Source: an uncultured Lachnospiraceae bacterium (GTDB taxonomy: Bacteria; Bacillota; Clostridia; Lachnospirales; Lachnospiraceae). Taken from it: 29,611 nucleotides of DNA. This document shows, piece by piece, positions 6,528 through 15,139 of this stretch. The notes under the pieces are model-generated. The model did no database searches and was not told the DNA's origin. It was given only the letters and a program-made list of their open reading frames with translations. The first letter of the stretch is position 1. Each line of letters opens with the position of its first letter. The stretch covers positions 1,984 to 31,594 of the forward strand of contig CAJUNN010000039.1 in assembly GCA_910587955.1 (NCBI GenBank). The letters run 5' to 3'. A program made the translations under genes and the position numbers.

Positions 6528-8834
6528 ATGGCAGAGTTGAAGATTGGTGTAAAAGACCGGGAAGGAGAACTGGCCCGGGCGGACGAAAACGTAAAGTCCA
6601 TGCAGGATTTTACCGGTCCGGAAGTGCTGTATCAGGAGCTGATCAAAAGTGTCCTGAAGTATCATCCTTCTACGGATATTTCCATGATTGAAAAAGCATA
6701 TAAGATTGCGGCATCTGCCCATCAGGGCCAGCTCCGCAAGTCGGGTGAACCTTATATCATTCACCCTCTTTGTGTTGCCATCATTCTGGCGGATCTGGAG
6801 CTGGATAAGGAGACCATCGTGGCGGGGCTTCTCCATGACGCAGTAGAAGATACGGTTATGACCACGGAGGAGATTGTAAAGGAATTCAGCTCGGAGGTAG
6901 CTCTTCTGGTGGACGGCGTCACCAAGCTGGGCCAGCTCTCTTATTCCAAGGATAAGATTGAGATCCAGGCGGAGAACCTTAGGAAGATGTTTCTGGCTAT
7001 GGCCAAGGACATCCGGGTGATCTTAATCAAGCTGGCGGACCGCCTGCACAATATGCGCACCCTCCAGTATATGAAGCCGGAGAAGCAAAAAGAGAAGGCA
7101 CGGGAGACCATGGATATCTATGCTCCCATTGCCCAGAGGCTCGGTATTTCCAAAGTGAAAAACGAGCTGGACGATCTCTGCCTGAAATATCTGGAGCCGG
7201 AGGTCTACTATGAGCTGAAGGATCAGATCTCCGACAAGAAGAGCGCCAGGGAAGCTTACGTGCAGAGCATTGTGGCGGAAGTCAAGCATCACATGGATCA
7301 CGCAGGCATCCAGGCGCATGTGGACGGCCGTGTCAAGCATTTCTTCAGCATTTATAAGAAAATGGTGAACCAGAATAAGACCCTGGATCAAATTTACGAT
7401 CTCTTTGCCGTGCGGATTCTGGTGGACACCCTGAAGGACTGCTATGGGGCCCTGGGCGTGATTCACGAGATGTATACCCCCATCCCGGGCCGGTTCAAGG
7501 ATTACATTGCCATGCCCAAGCCCAATATGTACCAGTCCCTCCATACGACCCTTATCGGACCCAACGGACAGCCGTTTGAGATCCAGATCCGCACTTACGA
7601 AATGCACAAGACTGCGGAGTACGGCATTGCCGCCCATTGGAAATACAAGGAGAGCGGGGACGGGAAGAAACCCCCGGATCAAAAAGAGGCGGAGAAAATG
7701 AGCTGGCTCAGGCAAATCCTGGAGTGGCAGCGGGATATGTCGGATAACAAGGAATTTATGAATCTCCTGAAAAGCGATCTGGATCTCTTTTCCGAGAGCG
7801 TCTACTGCTTTACCCCTTCCGGGGACGTGAAGACTCTTCCCAGCGGCTCTACGCCCATCGATTTCGCATACAGCGTTCACAGCGCCGTGGGAAACAAGAT
7901 GATCGGCGCCAGGGTAAACGGAAAGCTTGTGACCATTGATTACCAGATCCAGAACGGGGACCGGATCGAGGTGCTGACTTCTCAGAATTCCAGGGGACCC
8001 AGCCGGGACTGGCTGAATCTGGTGAAGAGCACCCAGGCCAAGAACAAGATTAACCAGTGGTTTAAGAATGAATTTAAAGAAGAGAATATTTTAAAAGGCA
8101 AGGAGATGCTGGCCCAGTACTGTAAGGTGAAGGGCATCGTCCTGTCCGATATTATGAAGCCGGAATTCCAAAGCGTGGTCATGCGCAAATACGGGTTCCG
8201 GGACTGGGAGAGCGTGCTGGCGGCCATCGGGCACGGAGGCCTCAAAGAAGGCCAGGTCATCAATAAGATGACAGAGGAGTACGAGAAGCAGAACCGCAAA
8301 GCAATCACCGACGAGAAGGTGCTGGAGGCGGTTACGGAGAATAAAGACAATAAGATCCGGCTGGCCAAGTCCAAGAGCGGCATTGTGGTGAAAGGGCTGA
8401 CGGACGTGTCCGTGCGTTTTTCCAAGTGCTGCAGCCCTGTGCCGGGAGATGAGATTGTGGGCTTTGTCACTAGAGGCCGGGGGGTTTCCGTCCATCGTAC
8501 AGACTGTATCAATATCATCAATCTTCAGGAGCTGGAGCGGATGCGCCTGATTGATGCGGAATGGCAGGATATGGGCCATGCCGTTTCCGGTGAGAAATAC
8601 GCCACGGAAATCAAGATTTATGCCAATGACCGGACGGGTCTTCTGGTGGATATTTCGAAAATTTTTACGGAGCGCCAGATCAATATGACCAGCATCCATG
8701 TGCGGACCAGCAAGCAGGGGACAGCCACCATTTCCGTTACCTTTGAAATCGGAGGGAAAGAGGAGCTTCAGCGGATTGCGGAAAAACTCTATCAGGTGGA
8801 GAGCGTGCTGGATGTGGAGCGGGCCACCGGCTGA
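6528..8834 (+). CDS. relA: Bifunctional (p)ppGpp synthetase/hydrolase Rel
   Basis: Rel makes and degrades the stringent-response alarmone (p)ppGpp. The 768-aa protein has the full long-Rel layout. The HD hydrolase domain carries HDAVED at residues 103-108. The synthetase domain contains RFKD at 322-325, then MPKPNMYQSLHTT and FEIQIRT. A TGS domain (YCFTPSGDVKTLPSGSTPID) begins near 425, a helical and zinc-finger-like region with SKCCSPVPGD follows near 630, and a C-terminal ACT domain ends the protein. RFKD rather than ExDD is the form associated with bifunctional enzymes, and HDxxED is intact. Both activities are therefore expected. It lies between apt and the MBL hydrolase, probably co-transcribed. 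Confidence 0.96.
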   Translation: MAELKIGVKDREGELARADENVKSMQDFTGPEVLYQELIKSVLKYHPSTDISMIEKAYKIAASAHQGQLRKSGEPYIIHPLCVAIILADLELDKETIVAGLLHDAVEDTVMTTEEIVKEFSSEVALLVDGVTKLGQLSYSKDKIEIQAENLRKMFLAMAKDIRVILIKLADRLHNMRTLQYMKPEKQKEKARETMDIYAPIAQRLGISKVKNELDDLCLKYLEPEVYYELKDQISDKKSAREAYVQSIVAEVKHHMDHAGIQAHVDGRVKHFFSIYKKMVNQNKTLDQIYDLFAVRILVDTLKDCYGALGVIHEMYTPIPGRFKDYIAMPKPNMYQSLHTTLIGPNGQPFEIQIRTYEMHKTAEYGIAAHWKYKESGDGKKPPDQKEAEKMSWLRQILEWQRDMSDNKEFMNLLKSDLDLFSESVYCFTPSGDVKTLPSGSTPIDFAYSVHSAVGNKMIGARVNGKLVTIDYQIQNGDRIEVLTSQNSRGPSRDWLNLVKSTQAKNKINQWFKNEFKEENILKGKEMLAQYCKVKGIVLSDIMKPEFQSVVMRKYGFRDWESVLAAIGHGGLKEGQVINKMTEEYEKQNRKAITDEKVLEAVTENKDNKIRLAKSKSGIVVKGLTDVSVRFSKCCSPVPGDEIVGFVTRGRGVSVHRTDCINIINLQELERMRLIDAEWQDMGHAVSGEKYATEIKIYANDRTGLLVDISKIFTERQINMTSIHVRTSKQGTATISVTFEIGGKEELQRIAEKLYQVESVLDVERATG

Positions 8835-8859
8835 GAAGGGGAGAAGGAGAGAAGAGCGG

Positions 8860-9489
8860 ATGAAGATAAGGAGCGTTACCCTGGGATCTGTGGCAACCAA
8901 CTGTTATTTCCTGATTCAGGAGGCCACGGGGGAGACCCTTGTGATCGATCCGGCAGACCGGGCAGACGTGATTGGGCGCAAGGCCCTGGACGAAGGGCTT
9001 AGGTTAAAGGCTGTCCTTCTGACCCACGGCCACGGGGATCACATTCTGGCAGTGAACGATCTGAAGAAGACCTTTGGGATTCCCGTGTATGCGGCGGCGG
9101 ACGAGGAGAGCCTTCTTCGGGATCCGGACCGGAACCTCTCTGCGTCTCTTTTCGGCTGTCCGGTGACGGTGGGCCCCGATGTGCTTTTGCGGGACGGGGA
9201 AACATTTGAGGCGGCCGGGATTTCCCTGCGGATGCTTCTTACGCCGGGGCATACGCCTGGGAGCTGCTGCTATTACAGTGAGGAAGAGAAGATTTTGTTC
9301 AGCGGGGATACCCTCTTTTGCGCCTCTGTGGGGAGAACGGATTTTCCGGGGGGAAGCAGCCGGGAGCTGCTGCGCTCTATCCGGGAAAAGCTTCTGGTCC
9401 TGCCGGAGGATGTGACCGTTTATCCGGGACATGGGGAGAGCACAAGCATCGGCTATGAGAAGAAGTACAATCCGTATATGTGCATGTAA
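8860..9489 (+). CDS. MBL-fold hydrolase (glyoxalase II-like)
   Basis: This 209-aa metallo-beta-lactamase-fold hydrolase is of the YcbL/glyoxalase-II-like group. The metal ligands are visible: THGHGDH near residue 53, TPGHTPG near 129, SGDTLF near 147 and PGHG near 190. The GRTDFPGGS segment is typical of these short family members. They lack the C-terminal substrate domain of true GloB, so the physiological thioester substrate is not assured. I chose the ATG at 8860, which follows GAGAAGGAGAG. A longer frame from 8698 would overlap rel by more than 130 bp. The gene starts 25 bp after rel and ends 21 bp before hemZ. Confidence 0.9.
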   Translation: MKIRSVTLGSVATNCYFLIQEATGETLVIDPADRADVIGRKALDEGLRLKAVLLTHGHGDHILAVNDLKKTFGIPVYAAADEESLLRDPDRNLSASLFGCPVTVGPDVLLRDGETFEAAGISLRMLLTPGHTPGSCCYYSEEEKILFSGDTLFCASVGRTDFPGGSSRELLRSIREKLLVLPEDVTVYPGHGESTSIGYEKKYNPYMCM

Positions 9490-9510
9490 GACGGCGGAGG
9501 GAAGCGTAAG

Positions 9511-10968
9511 ATGATAGAGGTAAAAGTAAACGGGGGAAATTTTGAGTATGATATTCATTCCCTGGTGAAGGCGTTTTATCCGGGGGAGGAGGTCGTGGTC
9601 CGGGAGAAAGAGGAGTTTACGGAGGATGCGCCCCTTCAGATGGATGCGACGGTGGGGGACAAAGAGATTCAATTTCAGCTTTTTGAGGAGAGGGCCTTTC
9701 AGAAGAAGGGCCATGTTTATGTGGAGGATCCGGATCGGCGCCTGGTGAAAAACCAGTTAAAGCGGCTGATCTATCAGGTGCTTTCCGAATATACCGGGAA
9801 AACCCTTCCCTGGGGGACCCTGACAGGCATCCGGCCTGTTAAGATTCCCATGGCTCTTCTGGAAGAGGGGAAGTCCAATGTGGAAATTGCGGATTTTATG
9901 CGGAAAACCTACCTCTGCAGCGATGCCAAGACGGCTCTGGCTGTTTCCATTGCCAACCGGGAACGGGAAGTTTTGAAGGAGATTGATTACCGGGAGGGCT
10001 ACAGTCTCTATGTGGGGATTCCCTTCTGTCCCAGTATCTGTCTCTACTGCTCCTTTTCATCTTCTCCCGTAAACCGCTGGGAAAAGCGGATGGAGGAGTA
10101 TTTAAACACGCTTTTTCGGGAGCTTAAGTTCCTGGGGGAGGTCTTTCAGGGCCGGAAGCTGAATACCATTTATGTGGGGGGCGGCACACCTACTACCTTG
10201 ACGGCAGAGCAGCTCAACCGGCTCCTGGACTGCCTGGAGAAGCACTTTGACTACAGCTATTTAAAGGAGCTGACGGTGGAGGCAGGGCGACCGGACAGCG
10301 TGACGTCGGAGAAATTCCGGGTGCTTAAGCGCCATGGAGTGACCCGGGTGTCCGTCAATCCTCAGACGATGAATCAGAAAACGCTGGATCTCATCGGACG
10401 GCAGCATACGGTGGAACAGACACGGGAAGCTTACTGGATGGCCCGGGAAGCCGGATTTGACAACATCAATATGGATTTGATTGTGGGTCTCCCGGGGGAA
10501 GATCTGGAGGAGGTACGCCGCACCATGGAGGAGCTGCGGGTTCTGGATCCGGACAGCATCACGGTCCATTCCCTGGCCATCAAGCGGGCGGCCAGGCTGA
10601 AGCTGTTCCAAGAGAAGTACCAGAAGATGGGGCTTCACAACAGCCAGGAGATTATGGATCTGACTTACCGGTATTGTGCAGAGCAGCAGGTGTACCCCTA
10701 TTATCTCTACCGCCAGAAAAACATAGCGGGAAATTTTGAAAATGTAGGCTACGCAAAGGTTGACAAAGCGGGAATTTACAATATACTGATTATGGAGGAA
10801 AAGCAGACCATCCTGGCAGCGGGAGCAGGGGGTGCTTCCAAATTTGTCCTGCGCCCGGATCGCATAGAGCGTGTGGAGAACGTCAAGGACGTGGCCCAGT
10901 ATATGGCCCGGATTGACGAGATGATGGAGCGAAAGAGAAGTTTTCTGAAGGCCAGCGACTTATGGTAG
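9511..10968 (+). CDS. hemZ: Coproporphyrinogen III oxidase-like radical SAM protein HemZ
   Basis: HemZ is a HemN-related radical SAM enzyme linked to oxygen-independent conversion of coproporphyrinogen III in haem synthesis. The 485-aa protein has the HemZ-specific N-terminal region (ending in LPWGTLTGIRPVKI near residue 110) and the radical SAM core. Its Fe-S cysteines are C173, C177 and C180 in PFCPSICLYCSF. IYVGGGTPTTL near 223 and NMDLIVGLPGE near 322 are further family motifs. The C-terminal part has the YYLYRQKN and NVGYAK motifs of HemZ. Many Lachnospiraceae keep hemZ here without a full haem pathway, so the true substrate in this organism is uncertain. The ATG follows GGAGGGAAGCGTAAG. 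Confidence 0.93.
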   Translation: MIEVKVNGGNFEYDIHSLVKAFYPGEEVVVREKEEFTEDAPLQMDATVGDKEIQFQLFEERAFQKKGHVYVEDPDRRLVKNQLKRLIYQVLSEYTGKTLPWGTLTGIRPVKIPMALLEEGKSNVEIADFMRKTYLCSDAKTALAVSIANREREVLKEIDYREGYSLYVGIPFCPSICLYCSFSSSPVNRWEKRMEEYLNTLFRELKFLGEVFQGRKLNTIYVGGGTPTTLTAEQLNRLLDCLEKHFDYSYLKELTVEAGRPDSVTSEKFRVLKRHGVTRVSVNPQTMNQKTLDLIGRQHTVEQTREAYWMAREAGFDNINMDLIVGLPGEDLEEVRRTMEELRVLDPDSITVHSLAIKRAARLKLFQEKYQKMGLHNSQEIMDLTYRYCAEQQVYPYYLYRQKNIAGNFENVGYAKVDKAGIYNILIMEEKQTILAAGAGGASKFVLRPDRIERVENVKDVAQYMARIDEMMERKRSFLKASDLW

Positions 10969-10985
10969 CAGGTAAGGGGAGCAAA

Positions 10986-11609
10986 ATGAGAGAGACAGAC
11001 GCCTGGGCAATGTTTGAGGAAGACGTAACCGGAGAAGTCAATCACGGAATCTGTGTCAGCAACCTGGCCTATTATGTGGCCAAGGAGCTGGGACTCTACG
11101 AGGATCAGTGCCGGGAACTGGCGGTGGCGGGGATGGTGCATGACATCGGAAAGCTGCGGGTATCCGGTTATCTGTACGGCAGGGATGCGGACACGCTGAA
11201 CATCGAAGAGATGAAATATGTGCGCATGCACCCAAGGCTGGGATATGAGATCCTCATACGCTATGATTTCTCGGACTTTATTGTAGAGAGCATTTTGTAC
11301 CACCATGAGAATTACGACGGTTCCGGATACCCTGAGAATCTGGCCGGTGATTCCATTCCCATAGGGGGAAGGATTCTACGGGTTTGCGACGTGTATGCAG
11401 CCCTCACATCGGAACGGCCTTACCGGCAGGCCTTTGATCAGGATACGGCCCTGGAGCTGATGATCGATGAAGTGAAAAATTTTGATATGAAAGTGTTTCT
11501 GGCTTTTCAGCGGGTGATCCACGAGGAAGATTTTTTAGAAAAGTGGGCGGAGCAGCATATAAAAGTCGGAATTGCAGAGGAGGAAAAATATGATTACACA
11601 GGCGCCTAG
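10986..11609 (+). CDS. HD-GYP domain phosphohydrolase
   Basis: This is a stand-alone 207-aa HD-GYP protein. Visible motifs are VHDIGKL (HD pair near residue 53), RMHPRLGYEIL, YHHENYDGSGYP near 107 (the GYP signature) and GRILRVCDVYAALTSERPYR near 128. HD-GYP enzymes usually hydrolyse cyclic di-GMP or related dinucleotides. No sensor or receiver domain is attached, so any signal must come from a partner or from expression level. I prefer the ATG at 10986 after AAGGGGAG over the ATG at 10962, which lies inside hemZ. The last 20 bp overlap the hisS start, so translation of the two is probably coupled. Confidence 0.9.
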   Translation: MRETDAWAMFEEDVTGEVNHGICVSNLAYYVAKELGLYEDQCRELAVAGMVHDIGKLRVSGYLYGRDADTLNIEEMKYVRMHPRLGYEILIRYDFSDFIVESILYHHENYDGSGYPENLAGDSIPIGGRILRVCDVYAALTSERPYRQAFDQDTALELMIDEVKNFDMKVFLAFQRVIHEEDFLEKWAEQHIKVGIAEEEKYDYTGA

Positions 11610-12834
11610 AGGTGTGGAGGACTGGTACGGGGAACGGATGCACAGGCGGGCCTATGTGGAAGGGATCGCCAGGGAGCTGGCCCGCACCTACGGCATGACG
11701 GAGATTATCACCCCCATGTTTGAGCATACGGTACTCTTTCAGCGGGGGGTAGGAGAGACGACAGACGTGGTGCAAAAAGAGATGTACACCTTTACGGATA
11801 AGGGGGATCGGAGCATTACCCTGAAGCCGGAGGGGACAGCGGGAGTGATGCGGGCTTACCTGGAGCACAATCTGTATGCAAATCCGGCTCCGGCCAAGCT
11901 GTATTATGTCTCCCAGGCGTTCCGCTATGAGAAGCCCCAGAGCGGCAGGCTGCGCCAGCACCACCAGTTCGGAGTGGAGTTTGTGGGAGCGAAAAGTCCT
12001 CTGGCAGAGGTGGAGCTGATTTCCCTGGTGACGGCCCTTATCGGAAAGCTTGGCTTAAAGGATGCGAAGCTTCATATTAACAGCATCGGCTGTCCCCACT
12101 GCAAAAAGGATTACAACGATGCCCTTCTTTCCTATTTGAGAAAGCATGAGGAGCATCTTTGCGATACCTGCCGGGAGCGGATGCAGAAAAATCCCCTGCG
12201 GGTGATCGACTGCAAAAACCCGGAGTGCAAAGAGATTGTGAAAGACGCGCCCCGGACGGTGGAATATCTGGATGCAGAGTGCCGGGAACACTTCGAGGAG
12301 TTAAAAAGCCTGCTCACGGAGCTTTCCATCCCATTCGAGGTGGATACAGGGATAGTCCGGGGGCTGGATTACTATACAAAGACGGTTTTTGAGTTTGTGA
12401 ACTCCGACGGCTTTACCCTCTGCGGAGGCGGCCGCTATGACGGGCTTATCCATGAGATTGACGAAAAGCAGGACATCCCGTCGGTGGGATTCGGCATGGG
12501 AATTGAGCGGATCCTGTATTTCCTGGAGAAGGAAGGCGTAGAGCTTCCCGCTATGGACACGCCGGACCTCTATGTGGGAATTCTGGGCCGGGAGGCCAGG
12601 GCAAAAGCCTATGGCCTGGTCAACGAGATCCGGGGCCGCGGGCTGATTGTGGAGACGGATTTCCTGGACCGCAGCGTAAAGGCCCAGATGAAGTACGCCA
12701 ACAAAATCGGGGCAAAGAAGGTTGTAATCATCGGAGGGGACGAGCTGGAGAAGGGATCGGCCAATGTAAAGGACATGGCTACGGGAGAGCAGACGGAAGT
12801 GAAATTATCGGAGCTGCCGGAATTATTTCAATAA
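11590..12834 (+). CDS. hisS: Histidyl-tRNA synthetase
   Basis: HisRS is a class II enzyme that charges tRNA-His. The 414-aa frame starts at the ATG at 11590, placed correctly after AGAGGAGGAAAA. An upstream frame start at 11572 would include the ribosome binding site. It starts with ITQAPRGVEDWYGE, a standard HisRS N-terminus. Motif 2 is in SQAFRYEKPQSGRLRQHHQFGVE (about 104-125). HisA boxes are GLDYYTKTVFEF (about 258) and GGGRYDGL (about 278). Motif 3 is SVGFGMGIERIL (about 299), followed by the anticodon-binding domain. It overlaps the HD-GYP gene by 20 bp and is the last tightly packed gene before aspS. Confidence 0.96.
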   Translation: MITQAPRGVEDWYGERMHRRAYVEGIARELARTYGMTEIITPMFEHTVLFQRGVGETTDVVQKEMYTFTDKGDRSITLKPEGTAGVMRAYLEHNLYANPAPAKLYYVSQAFRYEKPQSGRLRQHHQFGVEFVGAKSPLAEVELISLVTALIGKLGLKDAKLHINSIGCPHCKKDYNDALLSYLRKHEEHLCDTCRERMQKNPLRVIDCKNPECKEIVKDAPRTVEYLDAECREHFEELKSLLTELSIPFEVDTGIVRGLDYYTKTVFEFVNSDGFTLCGGGRYDGLIHEIDEKQDIPSVGFGMGIERILYFLEKEGVELPAMDTPDLYVGILGREARAKAYGLVNEIRGRGLIVETDFLDRSVKAQMKYANKIGAKKVVIIGGDELEKGSANVKDMATGEQTEVKLSELPELFQ

Positions 12835-12846
12835 AAACAGCATCTG

Positions 12847-12981
12847 CGCTGTAGGGGCGGATGCGGAACTGGAAATAAAACAGCAGAAGCCCAGGAAGCG
12901 CCAGAAACAATTACAGACACGTTCCGTGGCTGGAAATGTTTCTAAGGAAAGAGCGCTGGAAGGGCGGATGCGGAACTGGAA
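12847..12981 (+). repeat. 28-bp direct repeat pair between hisS and aspS
   Basis: Bases 12847-12874 and 12954-12981 match except at two positions. Both contain the perfect 20-base core GGGCGGATGCGGAACTGGAA (12855-12874 and 12962-12981). The second copy ends right at the aspS ribosome binding site, and the first lies just after hisS. The 159-bp gap shows no gene and no clear T-box or terminator. Confidence 0.8.
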
Positions 12982-12993
12982 TGGAGGTTTATC

Positions 12994-14757
12994 ATGTTTC
13001 AATCGAGAACGCATAATTGCAATGAGCTTCGCATTGAGCACGCAGGCCAGACCGTAACTCTTACCGGATGGTACGAGAACCTGCGCAGAGTCAGCAAAAA
13101 TCTGGGTTTTCTTATCCTGCGGGATTTCTACGGAACTACCCAGCTGGTCATTGAGACCGAAGAAATGATGGAAAAGCTTTCCGGGGTAAATACGGAATCC
13201 ACTTTGTCCGTGACGGGAACCGTCCGGGAGCGCTCCAGCAAGAACCCGTCCCTTCCTACGGGCGAGGTCGAAGTGGTGCCGGAGTCCATAGAGATTCTGG
13301 GCAGATGCCGCTACAGCGAGCTGCCCTTTGAGATCAACCGCTCCAAAGAGGCAGACGAGAATACCCGTCTGCGCTACCGGTATCTCGATCTGCGCAATCC
13401 GGCGGTAAAGGAACGGATTATCCTGCGCTGCAATGTGGTGGCGGAGCTTCGCAAAAGCATGACGGAGGAGGGATTTCTGGAAATTACAACCCCCATTCTT
13501 ACCTGTTCTTCCCCGGAAGGGGCGAGGGACTACCTGGTTCCCTCCAGGAACCATCCGGGCAAGTTTTATGCCCTGCCCCAGGCACCCCAGCAGTTTAAAC
13601 AGCTTTTGATGACTTCCGGTTTTGACCGGTATTTCCAGATTGCGCCCTGCTTCCGGGACGAGGATGCCCGGGCAGACCGCTCCCCGGGAGAATTCTATCA
13701 GCTTGACATGGAGATGGCCTTTGCCACTCAGGAGGATGTGTTTGCCGTTCTGGAGAAGGTGCTGCCTCCTGTTTTTGCAAAGTATGGTACTTATCATACG
13801 GCGTCCCAGGCACCTTTTACCAGGATTTCCTTCCATGACGCCATGGAGCGCTATGGTTCGGACAAGCCAGACCTGCGGATTGATTTGACTCTTCAGGAGG
13901 CTACGGCTTGTATGGAAGGCTGCGGTTTCGGTCCCTTTGAGGGGCAGACTGTAGAGGCAGTGGTGTTCTCCGGATTTCAAGCTACCCGGAAGGTGATAGA
14001 CAAGATGTGCGCCGAGGTGGAGGTGCAGACCGGAAATAAGGCATATTGGTTCCGCTTGGATGAGAAAGGGGAACTGGTGGGCGGTATCTCTAAGTTTCTG
14101 GCGGATCGCAAAGACGAGGTTACGCAGGCACTCTCCCTGAAACCGGGAGATTTCGTGGGACTGGCAGCCGGAAAGAAGCTGACGGCCCAGAAGACGGCAG
14201 GCGTATTCCGCAAAGTGCTGGGGAATACGGTAGAGGGACATATGAAGAAAGAGTGCTATGAGTTCTGCTGGATTGTGGACTTCCCCATGTATGAGATAGG
14301 CGAAGAGTCCGGAAAGCTGGAGTTCTGCCACAATCCCTTCTCCATGCCCCAGGGCGGCATGAAGGATCTGCTGGAGAAGGAACCCTTAGAGATTTATGCC
14401 TACCAGTACGATCTGGTCTGCAACGGGGTAGAGCTGTCCTCCGGCGCAGTCCGCAACCACGATCCGGAGATTATGGTAAAAGCCTTTGAACTGGCAGGCC
14501 TGGGGGAGGAAGATGTAAAGGCTAAGTTCCCGGCCATGTACAATGCGTTCTGTTACGGTGCGCCGCCCCATGCAGGCATTGCCCCCGGCGTGGACCGTAT
14601 GGTGATGCTCATTGCCGGGGAGGAGAGCATCCGGGAAATCATTCCCTTCCCCATGAACAAGACGGCCCAGGATTTGATGATGGGCGCACCCTCGGCGGTG
14701 GAAGAACAGCAGCTTAAGGATGTTCATATTGCTCTGGAGCTGCCGAAAGAAGAGTAA
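12994..14757 (+). CDS. aspS: Aspartyl-tRNA synthetase
   Basis: AspRS is a class II enzyme that charges tRNA-Asp. The 587-aa length fits the bacterial form with an N-terminal OB anticodon-binding domain (residues 1-105, VTLTGWYENLRRV near 20), a class II core and the bacterial GAD insertion. Motif 2 is FQIAPCFRDEDARADRSPGEF (about 212). Motif 3 is GAPPHAGIAPGVDRMVML (about 525). The C-terminal REIIPFPMNKTAQDLMMGAPS is diagnostic for bacterial AspRS. The ATG follows AATGGAGGTTTATC. The 3' end is followed by two terminator hairpins, so this is the last gene of the housekeeping block. No stops or gaps disturb the frame. Confidence 0.96.
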   Translation: MFQSRTHNCNELRIEHAGQTVTLTGWYENLRRVSKNLGFLILRDFYGTTQLVIETEEMMEKLSGVNTESTLSVTGTVRERSSKNPSLPTGEVEVVPESIEILGRCRYSELPFEINRSKEADENTRLRYRYLDLRNPAVKERIILRCNVVAELRKSMTEEGFLEITTPILTCSSPEGARDYLVPSRNHPGKFYALPQAPQQFKQLLMTSGFDRYFQIAPCFRDEDARADRSPGEFYQLDMEMAFATQEDVFAVLEKVLPPVFAKYGTYHTASQAPFTRISFHDAMERYGSDKPDLRIDLTLQEATACMEGCGFGPFEGQTVEAVVFSGFQATRKVIDKMCAEVEVQTGNKAYWFRLDEKGELVGGISKFLADRKDEVTQALSLKPGDFVGLAAGKKLTAQKTAGVFRKVLGNTVEGHMKKECYEFCWIVDFPMYEIGEESGKLEFCHNPFSMPQGGMKDLLEKEPLEIYAYQYDLVCNGVELSSGAVRNHDPEIMVKAFELAGLGEEDVKAKFPAMYNAFCYGAPPHAGIAPGVDRMVMLIAGEESIREIIPFPMNKTAQDLMMGAPSAVEEQQLKDVHIALELPKEE

Positions 14758-14789
14758 AGCCGGTCCGTGAAGTACAGGGTGCGGCTTTT
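14756..14789 (+). terminator. Terminator candidate after aspS (first)
   Basis: AAAGCCG (14756-14762) pairs with CGGCTTT (14782-14788) across a 19-base loop and ends in four T. The stem overlaps the aspS stop codon. It is weaker than the next hairpin. Confidence 0.45.
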
Positions 14790-14811
14790 GGAGAAAAATA
14801 AAGAGATTATG

Positions 14812-14850
14812 GTCCCGGCCCGGAACGGTTTTGTTCTGAGCCGGGACTTT
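14812..14850 (+). terminator. Terminator candidate after aspS (second)
   Basis: GTCCCGGC (14812-14819) and GCCGGGAC (14840-14847) are perfect complements. The stem can extend inward through GAAC and GTTC, and a short T tract follows. The rest of the 382-bp gap to the next gene holds no gene that I can support. Confidence 0.7.
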
Positions 14851-15037
14851 GTGCACAATGCTGAAATTCTATAAGAAAAAATAAACAGGGTGACTTTACA
14901 AAGAAAATCCTGTAATATAGAAATATCTGAAATGAGAGTAAGTATCTGGATTTCGTTCGGAAATCAGAAAATTCCCAGCAAACAGTATCTGGAATATGAG
15001 TGACAGAAAACTTTGCCTGAAGCAGGTGAAGTTTACA

Positions 15038-15066
15038 TTGTGTTTTTGACGGCGGATTGTTATAAT
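15038..15066 (+). promoter_or_regulatory. Probable promoter of the Rpn-family gene
   Basis: A perfect -10 hexamer TATAAT (15061-15066) lies 73 bases before the gene. The best-spaced -35 is TTGTGT (15038-15043, 17-base spacer), while the better-looking TTGACG at 15046 is too close. The -10 is convincing and the -35 is weak. Confidence 0.5.
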
Positions 15067-15139
15067 AAGGGCCAAGAGAAGCTTTGCGCTCATATTTCGA
15101 AAAGCGTGTTTATCACGGCATACGGAACAGGAGGAGCGT

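Noticed and set aside
8698..8859. Longer N-terminus for the MBL-fold hydrolase
   Set aside because: It would overlap the end of rel in another frame and has no family similarity. The ATG at 8860 gives the normal start, KIRSVTLGSVATNCYF.
12835..12993. T-box leader before aspS
   Set aside because: I find no AGGGTGGNACCGCG-type T-box motif and no terminator/antiterminator pair in the gap.
12823..14331. 502-codon frame antisense to aspS
   Set aside because: It lies wholly opposite a clear AspRS gene, and its product is low-complexity and resembles no protein. Long antisense frames are common in GC-rich codon usage.
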